A stretch of 64,000 bases of DNA from Durusdinium trenchii (taxonomy: Eukaryota; Sar; Dinophyceae; Suessiales; Symbiodiniaceae), in NCBI GenBank assembly GCA_963970005.1, contig CAXAMN010008402.1:125689-189688 (forward strand), given 5' to 3'. Position numbers and translations under genes: made by a program. Every line of letters starts with the position of its first letter. Position 1 is the first letter of the stretch. The notes below the pieces were generated by a model that worked only from the letters and a program-made list of their open reading frames with translations, did not search any database and had not been told where the DNA came from. Of the stretch, positions 9,783 to 18,400 are shown one piece after another.

Positions 9783-11084
9783 TTGCCCTCACTCGTGTTC
9801 CAGCCAGTACTCCATCATGGACGCACAATGGCAGCAATACTACTGCACAACGCCCATCTCCAACAACAACCCCGGTTTACAGCTCGTTTACTCCGACAAC
9901 TCCAAGAACTTCTCGGCCCACACACAGTCCTTCACCATGCTGACCATGAACTGCAGCAACTCCGACTGTTCTGCCCCCGCCAGTATTTCACCGGAGCTCT
10001 GAACACGTGGCAATCCCCTGAACTTTTTGAACCACTTCCCTATCTTACCGCCGCCAACATCCACGACCATCTCAAAGCCACTGTTCCGCCCATCCTCCGC
10101 ACCCGCTACAAGTGGGGATTCCGCAAGGAGTTCAACATTCCCTACGGGGTGGTTCACCTCAAGGAGAAAAAGCACTGGCACAAAGGCCGCACTATCATCT
10201 CATACTTTCATTCACTCACAGGCAACCTCCTACGTATCACCAGCCGTGCCCTTGACATCATACTCCAACACCTCTACCCACAACATCCAGGACAACTATC
10301 CATCCCACAACTCTGGCACCACTTCCACAGCTACCTCACCCAAACACCAGCAGACATCTCCCTGCACGCCACCAACGACGAGCTGGTGGGTTTCTTCAAC
10401 TCAGTTCCCCAACACCGATTGATCGATGCAGTTCACTCCATGATTCAACACTGGCAACAACAGCAATCCACGCACACTCTCACTGTGGATGTTCAAGCCA
10501 CAGGCAACCCCTTCCACCACTCCCACATCGGCAGACACCACCAAAAACACCCCACACAACGCACTATCCAGACTTCTGACATCACCACTATCGTTGCTTA
10601 TGCACTCAACACTTGCATTTTCCGGGCTTGCAATAACACCTACAAGCAAATCCGAGGAGCTGGGATTGGCTCCCAACTCTCTCCAGCCCTATGCAATGTC
10701 GCCATCACCCTCATTGAACACTCCTGGCACCAGATCCGCAACAACCTACTTCAACACACGAACCTGCACTTTGCTTACTACCGCTACGTTGACAACCGGC
10801 TCATTGTCCACAATGAACACTTCCTCCGCCACCCAGCCATTCAAACCCTCATCCACCACAATTTCTTCGGGGACCCAGTGGAACTGGAACCTGTGGACGA
10901 CTTTCACCTCCTGGGTTTCAACATTGACCTCCAACAACGCACTATCACCTACATACAACCCTCCCAACCCTGGAAAATCAGGGATGCCACCACAGCCGGG
11001 AGCCGGCGCTTGGCTCTGTCAGGCCTTCAATCCAGACTCCACACTAATTATCCACAAATACACCTTTCCACCTTCAAGCGCTGA
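9783..11084 (+). CDS. Reverse transcriptase of the degenerate element
   Basis: 433 codons with a full set of RT blocks: fingers KEKKHWHKGRTIISYF (about 127-142); motif A around NDELVGFFNSVP (D199); motif B GAGIGSQLSPALCNVAI (292-308); motif C YYRYVDN (332-338), the second Asp of the usual YxDD box being Asn; and motif D/E around DFHLLGFNIDLQQRTI (373-388). The overall pattern is closer to Penelope/telomerase- or LINE-like RTs than to retroviral ones, but the lineage cannot be fixed by eye. The frame ends at 11084; the C-terminal thumb-like part continues in another frame from about 11054. YVDN may be a lineage feature or a loss of function. The start codon is nominal. Confidence 0.78.
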   Translation: MPSLVFQPVLHHGRTMAAILLHNAHLQQQPRFTARLLRQLQELLGPHTVLHHADHELQQLRLFCPRQYFTGALNTWQSPELFEPLPYLTAANIHDHLKATVPPILRTRYKWGFRKEFNIPYGVVHLKEKKHWHKGRTIISYFHSLTGNLLRITSRALDIILQHLYPQHPGQLSIPQLWHHFHSYLTQTPADISLHATNDELVGFFNSVPQHRLIDAVHSMIQHWQQQQSTHTLTVDVQATGNPFHHSHIGRHHQKHPTQRTIQTSDITTIVAYALNTCIFRACNNTYKQIRGAGIGSQLSPALCNVAITLIEHSWHQIRNNLLQHTNLHFAYYRYVDNRLIVHNEHFLRHPAIQTLIHHNFFGDPVELEPVDDFHLLGFNIDLQQRTITYIQPSQPWKIRDATTAGSRRLALSGLQSRLHTNYPQIHLSTFKR

Positions 11085-11283
11085 CGCTGCTGCCGCCGAG
11101 CTGGTGAGGCTCTATGTCCAAAAAGGACACAATCACCAAGCCTGCCACCGATTTTTGAAAAAAGCGCCGACAACGGCGACCTGTGTGTGTCCACCCCTGG
11201 GCAAAGGGTTTCCTACCACCACTTCAACTTTCACTTTTCAACCACTGACTCACCGGCAGGGGGACCAGGCATCTCGCTGCTGA
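11054..11283 (+). CDS. C-terminal continuation of the RT in a shifted frame
   Basis: In the frame that ends at 11283, the reading FPPSSADAAAAELVRLYVQKG followed by HNHQACHRFLKKA has the character of a helical C-terminal RT segment. It overlaps the last codons of the main RT frame, which becomes unlike protein at its end. A single-base indel near 11050-11080 is the simplest explanation. It runs into the right terminal repeat. Confidence 0.45.
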
Positions 11284-11564
11284 CCTGGTCTAACAAAGCT
11301 GGGCAGCGAGATGGGAAGCACTGAGAGACGTCTCAGTGTGTACCTGCTTCAACGGTTGAGTAAGCTGTGACGCCAATCTTTCCTTGTTTGCTTCCATGGT
11401 GGTTTTCATGCTACTCCCCACAAACCCTTCCCTGCCGCGTTCTGCAGCCGCTGATCGCCGCTTTCACTTGAGCGTTTTTGTGAAACACTTTTTCAACAAT
11501 ACTGTTTTGCTGACTCATGCGCCTTTCCGTTCCATCGCCTTCCTTCTCAACGTGGGAACTGAGT
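11182..11564 (+). repeat. Right terminal repeat of the RT element
   Basis: Diverged copy of 5131-5493, in the same order and orientation. The strongest identity is in the block around 11494-11540 (AACAATACTGTTTTGCTGAC, CCTTTCCGTTCCATCGCC). It is followed by a (GT)n tract at about 11586-11600, as often seen at retroelement ends. Confidence 0.75.
11256..11347 (+). ncRNA. Conserved RNA fold, copy B: pseudoknot plus hairpin in the right repeat
   Basis: Closing stem GCAGG (11256-11260) with CCTGC (11343-11347). Stem 1 is GACCAGG (11263-11269) with CCTGGTC (11284-11290). Stem 2 is CATCTCGCTGC (11270-11280) with GCAGCGAGATG (11303-11313). The hairpin is CACTGAGA (11319-11326), loop GACG, TCTCAGTG (11331-11338). 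Topology, stem order, the TGA linker between stem 2 and stem 1' and the GTACCTGC tail match copy A, while the bases in the two pseudoknot stems and the hairpin stem differ almost completely. That is compensatory covariation. Confidence 0.72.
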
Positions 11565-11572
11565 TCACTGAA

Positions 11573-12763
11573 TACAATTGTCAGAGTGTGTGTGTGTGTT
11601 TGCTTTAGCAGGCGGAACGTCAGGCAAGGCATTCTGATCGCAAACAGTGAACAGTTGACTATGATTAAACCTACAATTCACCTTGCATCCCTGTCGTCTA
11701 TTTGGGATTCCAGTTCCATTCCCCTCCCGCAGCTTGCCATCACGGATATTTTCCTCTGGGCCTCAAAGGCTCCGCACGTGTTGTTTTTGTGCAAACGTTT
11801 GTCTGCAAATGCACTCTGCAGAGTGAACACTGAGTGAACCAGTGAACACTTCAGTGTCTTTTTATATTTCAAATCGCAAACAAATGGTCCCGACTTGCGG
11901 CTCCTTAGATCGGAAGCTGTCCTCTATCGCCCATCAGACGTTTGAGAACTTCCGGAACACAGGCCCCGTCCTGACTTGACACCAAACATGTACAAATGGC
12001 TCCTCATGTCAAATAGCTTTGAAGTTGCTTCCAATGACCGCTGTACAGCCGGAAGAGGTGCGAACCAAAAATGCGGCGGCCAGGTTGCCGCTGCCCTGGA
12101 AGCAGTGCTTCTCCCGTGCCAGATATGGGAGCACAAGGATATCCCTAAGCAAATCATTGAATTGTGCCTTCTACTATCTTCTGATTGTACAACTGGTTCA
12201 GAGCAGAAATATTACATATGACAAACAATACCTGGAGAAAACGTAGAGGGCATTCCTGCTACAGTTTAGCGACCAAATGGGCACACGATAAAACACATGA
12301 CCACACCACATGGGTAAGTTCGACTATATGCTTCATGTTCACAAGAAGTCTGACATGCGCAGGTGTCTAAACGTTCAATTTCCTTAGGTGAATATACATG
12401 TAAAGCTAGGATGTGCATATCGCTTTAAAGCGTTTTGGACATCTAGAATCATCTATAGCATTATCCAAACTGAAGGGTTTGTTTCGGGTTTTCAAGGAAT
12501 CGAAGAGTTTACATATCAACATCCAAGGACTCTGGATTCTGGATGACTCTGGCATACTAGGAGTATTCGTTTGTTGGACTTCCCGTATCGCTTTGGAAGG
12601 AAAACTGGAAGTCACAGTCTTGCCCGGACCATCCATNNNNNNNNNNGCCTCCAACCTACTAGCACCCTAGTCCAATGGCATTCCATCCCTTGCGAAAGAA
12701 TGTCTCAAGCATTCTCAAGCTGTGTCTCTTACACCTTGCTTCTCCCCAAACACAAGACCTATT
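11573..12763. other. No recognisable gene; contains scaffold gap
   Basis: Non-coding-looking sequence between the two retroelements. A 10-N gap sits at 12637-12646. The bases next to the gap (GCCTCCAACCTACTAG) match the dispersed GGTTGGAGGCC repeat found at 32.2 and 34.8 kb. Confidence 0.6.
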
Positions 12764-12768
12764 GAATC
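12764..12768. repeat. Target-site duplication, left (GAATC)
   Basis: GAATC directly before the left LTR; the same five bases follow the right LTR at 21745-21749. A 5-bp duplication is normal for Ty1/copia integrases. Confidence 0.9.
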
Positions 12769-12905
12769 TGTGATTCATGAAGTGCACAAATCAAAAGGTG
12801 TACAACCATATCTCGTAGAAAGCCAAGCGCTACGAGTGTTTTCGTCTTACTTTGGCTCAAGTTTGAAAAGGCCCGACGCGCTGGGCATCCCATGTCATAA
12901 CCACA
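12769..12905 (+). repeat. Left LTR of the copia element (137 bp)
   Basis: Starts TGTGATTCATG and ends CATAACCACA. No difference from 21608-21744 was found. It is very short for a copia LTR. It contains TTTGGCTCAAG at 12851-12861, identical to the last 11 bases of the dinoflagellate spliced leader. Confidence 0.95.
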
Positions 12906-12921
12906 GGTTATGAGCCCAAGG
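12906..12921 (+). promoter_or_regulatory. Primer binding site, tRNA-Met anticodon-arm type
   Basis: GGTTATGAGCCCAAGG directly follows the left LTR. Its complement contains GGGCTCATAACC, the anticodon loop and stem of initiator Met tRNA (CAT anticodon). Drosophila copia and yeast Ty5 prime from such a half-tRNA rather than the tRNA 3' end. Confidence 0.75.
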
Positions 12922-12993
12922 TGATCTTTTTTTTGGTTGGATTTTCCAAGTCCACCCCCTGCTGTTGGGTGAACAGAGGGGTCGCTGGTCCCC

Positions 12994-15447
12994 ATGGAGC
13001 AGCGGAGGCGACGGCAACAGCGGTCGCGGGAAAGGAAAGAGGCCGCGGCGCCGCTGGAAGTCGGAGCTGCGGACCGCCGGCTGGATGCCTTGATCGAGGA
13101 GGAGATGAAGGCGAAGGCGGCAAGGGCGCAATCAGTGCCGGTGGCAGCGGCAGAAGTGAAGCGGCTGGGCGTGGCTGCTGGCGCGGGTGGTGGCCATGGA
13201 GGTCAATCAGCTGTGACGGCATCGAGTGGCCACCAGGGAACACCGGAAATTCGACAGTTGCTGAATGACCCAAGAGGCCAGGTGTTGGGGCTTGGGCATT
13301 TGCAGGAGGCAGTTCGGCAGTCATTTGAAGTGTTGCAGCATGCTCTTCAAAGGCCCAGTTCCCAGCCGACCCTACTTGATCCTCTTCTTCGGCCCGGTGA
13401 TCAGGGAGGTCATGCCGGTACCGGATGTGGAGTTCTCCCAGGGCACGGGCTGGCGGCGGGCACTCCTTTGCGGCAGAGCGGGGTGGAAACGGAGCGCATG
13501 GGAGCCTCACCTTACATGACTGGAGCGGGACGTGATGACCTACATCCTCGGGTGCTGGAGCCTTATCCTACCACCCCGGTGGGACCATTGGGGACGGTGA
13601 ATCCCTTCTGGAGCACGGCAGTGCAGCAAGCGGCCAAGGGTGAGTCACATGTTCGGGAGTCGGAAGGGGCCAGAGGCCAACATCCTGCACAGAGTCCAGG
13701 TCTGGGACATGTGGAACGTCTTCGAGAACGCATCTTGAGGGAGGCTGAGGAAACCTTTGCTCGGGAAGTGAAGAAGATGACGGACGCTGGAGATTCGGCA
13801 TCATTTACTTCTGTGCCGAGTGCGAAGGCAGAGGGGCAGCAGGAGCCAGTGGGGGAACCTACCAAGCTTGGTGGACCACCTGACACTCCTCCTGGTCTTG
13901 CTCCAGTACACGATCCTCGAGGTCATGGAAGTGGAGTGATTGGGGCGGCGAGCGTGATGAAGCCGCTGGAATCAGTGACAGCTGCACTGCCTGAGGCAAT
14001 GCGGAACTTGGAATTGCCACAGTTGCCATCACCTTCGACTGAGAATGCGGCCCTGCTCTTTGGGGACTGGCTGACGGTGATTTCCCCGTTGATGGGAGAC
14101 CTCAGTACGTCGTCTCGCGAGTTTTGGGATTGGGTGCAGCGAGAAGTGGAGGTGAAGTACAATGAGTGGCTTTTGGCGACGCCATTGGGGCGGTTGAGAA
14201 TCAAGGTGGAGGAGCAGGTGTCCCCACGGTTCCAACGATTGGATCAGCGGGCGAGCTCGACTTTGCTAGCCGCGCTCCCGGAACCGGTGAGAAAGGACAT
14301 TGTTGCAAGTCGAAGAGTGGCGACTCAGGCGATTTTGTGCAAGCTCTTCACCATTTACCAACCTGGTGGAAATGCAGAAAGGGGAAACCTGTTGCGCAGC
14401 CTGACGGAGGTGAAGTGCGGCAGTTCTATTCAGGACACACTGGGCGCTATTCGAACCTGGCGCAGGTGGATTTGTCGAGCGGAAGAGTTGCATGTGGCGA
14501 TCCCGGACTCGATGGCCTTGATTCAGGCCTTGTCCAAGGTTGCAGAGAACCTCACGAAGCATGGAGGAAGCCAAGTGGGATTCAGGATTGCAGCAGCTCG
14601 GCAGGAACTTGAGGTCGATCGGAGGCCCACGCTGACCACTACCAAGGAGTTCGCAGAGTTTCTCCAGGCTGAGGCGGAGGATTTGGCGTTGACTATGCCG
14701 CATCCCTTGTCGGCCAAGAATACCGGGGCAGGAGCAGTCCTTCAACCGGTAGCGGGAGCTCAGCCAACGATTAAGGCATTGGTTGGAGGAGGCGGAGGCG
14801 GAGATGGACCACCAAAGGCGAAACATCCATGCCGTTACTGGGGCACTACTGGTGGGTGCAAGCGGGGAGAGACCTGTACTTTCGCCCATGCCTGGGAGGG
14901 CATCAACAAGACGGGCAGGTGTTTTCACTGCTCAGGAGAGAACCACTTTGCGAAGGACTGTCCGTATGGTCGGGAGCGACCGGAGAAGGATGGGAAAAAG
15001 ACGGCCAAGCTGAAGGGAAGTGGGAAAGGGACGTCGGAGAAGGAGGAGACTGGCCCGAATGAAAAGTCAGGAACTACTTCATTGACGAGCTCTTTGTCCG
15101 CGGCTACACGGCAGGTGGCAGGTGGAGGAGAGAAAGGACGGGATGGTGGAGTTGAATTGGAAAAGAAGGGTGATCCAACGTCGGAGCTGATCACTGAGGC
15201 CACATCCCTCTTGAAGTCCCTCCGCAGCATGAAGACTTTCAGATTGAAGCAGATTCATGTGGCAGATACCAGTGAGGGTTTGGAGCTAGCCTTATTGGAT
15301 GGTGGAGCTACTCACCCATTGAGAATGGCAAGACAGGAGGAGCGAGGGAGGTTGCAGCCTGTGACGGTGGAGCTTGCCCACGGATGTACAACTTTGTACA
15401 AGCACCCGGACTTTGACACCCTCCAGTGGAGCCGATCTTGCCGCTGA
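12994..15447 (+). CDS. Copia Gag with CCCH and CCHC zinc fingers and start of protease
   Basis: 817 codons from ATG 12994, 88 bp after the left LTR. Basic N-terminus (MEQRRRRQQRSRERK), long disordered region, then a helical capsid-like section (about residues 340-590, with FGDWLTVISPLMGDL and a REFWDWV element). Residues 613-632 form a CCCH finger (C-x8-C-x5-C-x3-H) and residues 643-656 a retroviral-type CCHC knuckle (CFHCSGENHFAKDC). Residues 765-774 (LALLDGGATH) are the aspartic protease active site, D769. The frame ends within the protease domain; the next frame (15426 on) continues it, so a -1 shift is needed between about 15411 and 15447. No clear slippery heptamer is seen. Confidence 0.88.
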   Translation: MEQRRRRQQRSRERKEAAAPLEVGAADRRLDALIEEEMKAKAARAQSVPVAAAEVKRLGVAAGAGGGHGGQSAVTASSGHQGTPEIRQLLNDPRGQVLGLGHLQEAVRQSFEVLQHALQRPSSQPTLLDPLLRPGDQGGHAGTGCGVLPGHGLAAGTPLRQSGVETERMGASPYMTGAGRDDLHPRVLEPYPTTPVGPLGTVNPFWSTAVQQAAKGESHVRESEGARGQHPAQSPGLGHVERLRERILREAEETFAREVKKMTDAGDSASFTSVPSAKAEGQQEPVGEPTKLGGPPDTPPGLAPVHDPRGHGSGVIGAASVMKPLESVTAALPEAMRNLELPQLPSPSTENAALLFGDWLTVISPLMGDLSTSSREFWDWVQREVEVKYNEWLLATPLGRLRIKVEEQVSPRFQRLDQRASSTLLAALPEPVRKDIVASRRVATQAILCKLFTIYQPGGNAERGNLLRSLTEVKCGSSIQDTLGAIRTWRRWICRAEELHVAIPDSMALIQALSKVAENLTKHGGSQVGFRIAAARQELEVDRRPTLTTTKEFAEFLQAEAEDLALTMPHPLSAKNTGAGAVLQPVAGAQPTIKALVGGGGGGDGPPKAKHPCRYWGTTGGCKRGETCTFAHAWEGINKTGRCFHCSGENHFAKDCPYGRERPEKDGKKTAKLKGSGKGTSEKEETGPNEKSGTTSLTSSLSAATRQVAGGGEKGRDGGVELEKKGDPTSELITEATSLLKSLRSMKTFRLKQIHVADTSEGLELALLDGGATHPLRMARQEERGRLQPVTVELAHGCTTLYKHPDFDTLQWSRSCR

Positions 15448-18400
15448 GTTTGCTAGTGGAGAATGGGTATGCCATTCACTGGAATGGGCAGGGTTGCACG
15501 ATCATGCACCAGCAGCTGGGAGCTGTGAAGTGTTGGCTGAGATCGGGGTGCCCTGTCATGAATAGAAAGGACGCCATGGTGATGTTGGCAGAGTTTGAAG
15601 AGAACCAGAAGAATCGGAAGAGATTGTCCCAAGTGGACTGGAATTGGTGGCGTGGCATCATGCCGGACGTGCCGGAGGACGTGCTGGAGATGATGGTTGG
15701 GTTTTCGAGTGAACCGAGCCCAGAGCTGCTGCCTTGGAATAGACGTCAGAGGCGTCGACATCAGCGAAGTCGTGGCCTGGTGATTCACCTGTTCTCTGGA
15801 GCGGATACAGGGAGGTGGAAAGGCACACTGCCCGATGACATGGATTGGATTTTCCTGGATTTGGAGTTGGGAGATGGCTTCAATGTGCACAATGCGAATG
15901 TGTGGAGCTACATGTGCTCACTGGCCAGATCCGGGAAGGTGAAAGGAGTGGTTGGGGGTCCGCCTTGTCGTACCACGAGCAGATTGAGGTGCAAGGGGCC
16001 GCCAGGACCGAGGAGAGTGAGAGGTCGTGGTGATGATCGCTGGGGCCTGGAGGGGCTAACGGCCCGGGAACGTGAACAGGTGCGAGGGGATTCCGCACTG
16101 GTGGTGAAGCAGGTGGGGCTATGGCACCTGGCGGAGAAGCATCGGGAAGGACCTGACCCGGTGGCATTTCTTTTGGAATCTCCGCAGGACCCTGCAAGCT
16201 ATGTGGGAGATGGAGTCGATGCCGGGCATGATTACCCATCTTTCTTTGAATGGCCATTGTTGAGGAGAATGGTGGACGAGTATGGAATGAGCTTGGTGAG
16301 CTTCGACCAAGGACGAACGGGGCACTCCCGGCGAAAACCTACTAGTTTGCTGACCAACCTTCGTCACCTGGAAGATCTGAATGGACTCAGGGGAGGAGGA
16401 TCGGCGGACCCAGTGGAGGGAGGGCTACAGGAGAGAATGAAAGCATCTCGGTCGTGGGCGCGGTGGTCCAGTGGGCTGGTGAAGGCGATTGGACTGGCCT
16501 TGAATCTTCGGTTTGGGGGGAGAGCTCACATCGGATTGGCCAAGATGGATGTGGAGGAATGGAAGAGGCACATCAAGCAAGAGCACGTTCCCTACAGGAG
16601 AGATTGTCGGGATTGTGTGGAAGCAATGGGATTCTCCAGCCCACATCGACGCTCCAGAAACGCCTCGTCTGCCTTCGTGATGGCGGTGGACATCATGGGT
16701 CCGTTTGAGCAGGGGAGAGACCTTGGATTGAACCAGTGGTGCAGGTATGTGATGGTGGCGACGATCCCGGTGCCGATAGTGAAGGATCTAGCTGGGGCAC
16801 CAGAGGAACCCCTGGACCATGAGTCGGAGGTCAAGGATGTGGTGGAGGTTGAAGAGGAGAAAGAGGAAGTGGAGGTAGCGACAGAGGAGCAGGTGGCTGA
16901 GCTGAACATGAAAGCTGCGCTGGAGCGAGCTCAGGAACAGGTTCCACTTCAGAACCTTACGATTGCAGAGCCGATGCAATCCCGAGCGGTTGAGGACATC
17001 GTGCAGGCACTCTCCAAGGTCCATGCTCACTACAGGATGCTGGGAGTGCGGCCATGCCGGCTGCACTCAGACCGGGAGAAGTCCTTCCTCACGAAGGCAG
17101 TGGCCAAGTGGGTGCAGGCCAGGGAGATGGTTCACACGATGACCTCGGGTGATGATAGCCAGTCAAATGGCAGGGTGGAAGCAGAGCTCCTGCAGCTCAA
17201 GCGAAGGATGAGGCTACTTCTTCACACCAGCAAGGTGGAGGCGTCGCTCTGGCCATGCGCACTGAGGCATGCTGCTACCCAACGACTTCGCATACAACTT
17301 CAAAGGCTGGGAGTGGGATCGAAGCCAATGGTCAACTTCGGATCGATGGTCATGGCTAAAGCCAAGAGATGGCATCATAAAACTGGAGAGCTGACCAACC
17401 CGTTCAAGAGAGTGCAGGTGTTGGGACCAAGTCCATTGATGTCATATGGTTGGGTAGCCAAGGACAAACAGAACAGAATTCAACATCTTCGGACAGTGGT
17501 GACCCCTTCGAAGACATTGGAAGTAGTACTGGAGCTGCAGGAGGTGGACCTGAAGGACAAGGGCATCAGACATCGACTAACAGGGAAACAGTCATTCGAC
17601 CCGCACCCACTAAAAGATGTGGTGGCTCGACATTTTGATGCAGAAGTCCGACCAGCTCTTCGAGTACTACGAGCTGGGGGGGAGACCACTGAACCAATTT
17701 TGGAAAATCCGGAATCTACACCATTGAACTCGCTGTCGGTATGGCAGCCTGGAGAGGTTGTGAATAGCATGATGGACTCCACCGACCAGTCAATGGAGCA
17801 AATGGTCGGGGGAGATGGAGAAGAAGAGGTGGTTGGCGTGGAGCTGGAAGTCTCCGGGCCGCTGAGGAACTACCTGGAGGAGTTGGAGCGGGACTTCAGT
17901 GGTGGTGGTCTGGAGTTTGTGGACGATGAGGAGGATGTCGAGGAGGTGGTTGATGAGACGGAGCCGGAGTCGGAAGGAGAGCAGTCGGGGTGGAGAGCTT
18001 GGGAATGCCTTGGGGAGCTGGCGATGGTGTGTTGTGGAGACTGTGGACTCCTTCAACCCCGGCACCCCCACCAAGTCCCGACTGAGGATCCAAGGGACGT
18101 CCGCGGCTGCGGGGTGGTGATGAGCTCCATGCAAGCGGCAGTGGAAGGCACGCTGGACTTGGTGGAGGCGACACAGATTTCCTGTGGTTTCTGTGGTGGC
18201 AACTTGGAGTATGTGGACGACTACCGAGAACGTCGGACTGGAGGTCTATGGAAGGGCTCGAGTTGTTCTTGGGATCAAGCTGAGGAGTGGCACGCCATGG
18301 AGGTGAGGTCGCACTTGCTGATGAAGAGGTTGTGGAGTGAGGAGTTGCGCCATCAGGCCATTGGAGAAGAGCAGGGCCGTCAGAGAGGGCGATGGATGGC

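Larger units (their letters stand above)
5131..11564 (+). mobile_element. Degenerate retroelement with terminal direct repeats and a reverse transcriptase
   Basis: A roughly 6.4-kb block bounded by two diverged direct repeats (5131-5493 and 11182-11564) and containing proline/SR-rich ORFs followed by a reverse transcriptase. The plus strand is C-rich and G-poor inside the block, unlike the flanks. Coding sections occur in several frames (5973-6452, 6546-7415, 7294-7797, 8260-9375, 9783-11084), separated by T-rich spacers at about 7930-8259 and 9470-9780, so this copy is frame-broken or its frames are joined by RNA processing. Terminal direct repeats around an RT without integrase recall Penelope-like elements with pseudo-LTRs. 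Alternatively the left repeat is the 3' UTR of a separate, 5'-truncated copy. No target duplication was found. Confidence 0.7.

Noticed and set aside
5131-11564. Interpretation of the terminal repeats as true LTRs of a retrovirus-like element
   Set aside because: No TG...CA ends, primer site, integrase or target duplication was found, and the two copies are strongly diverged.
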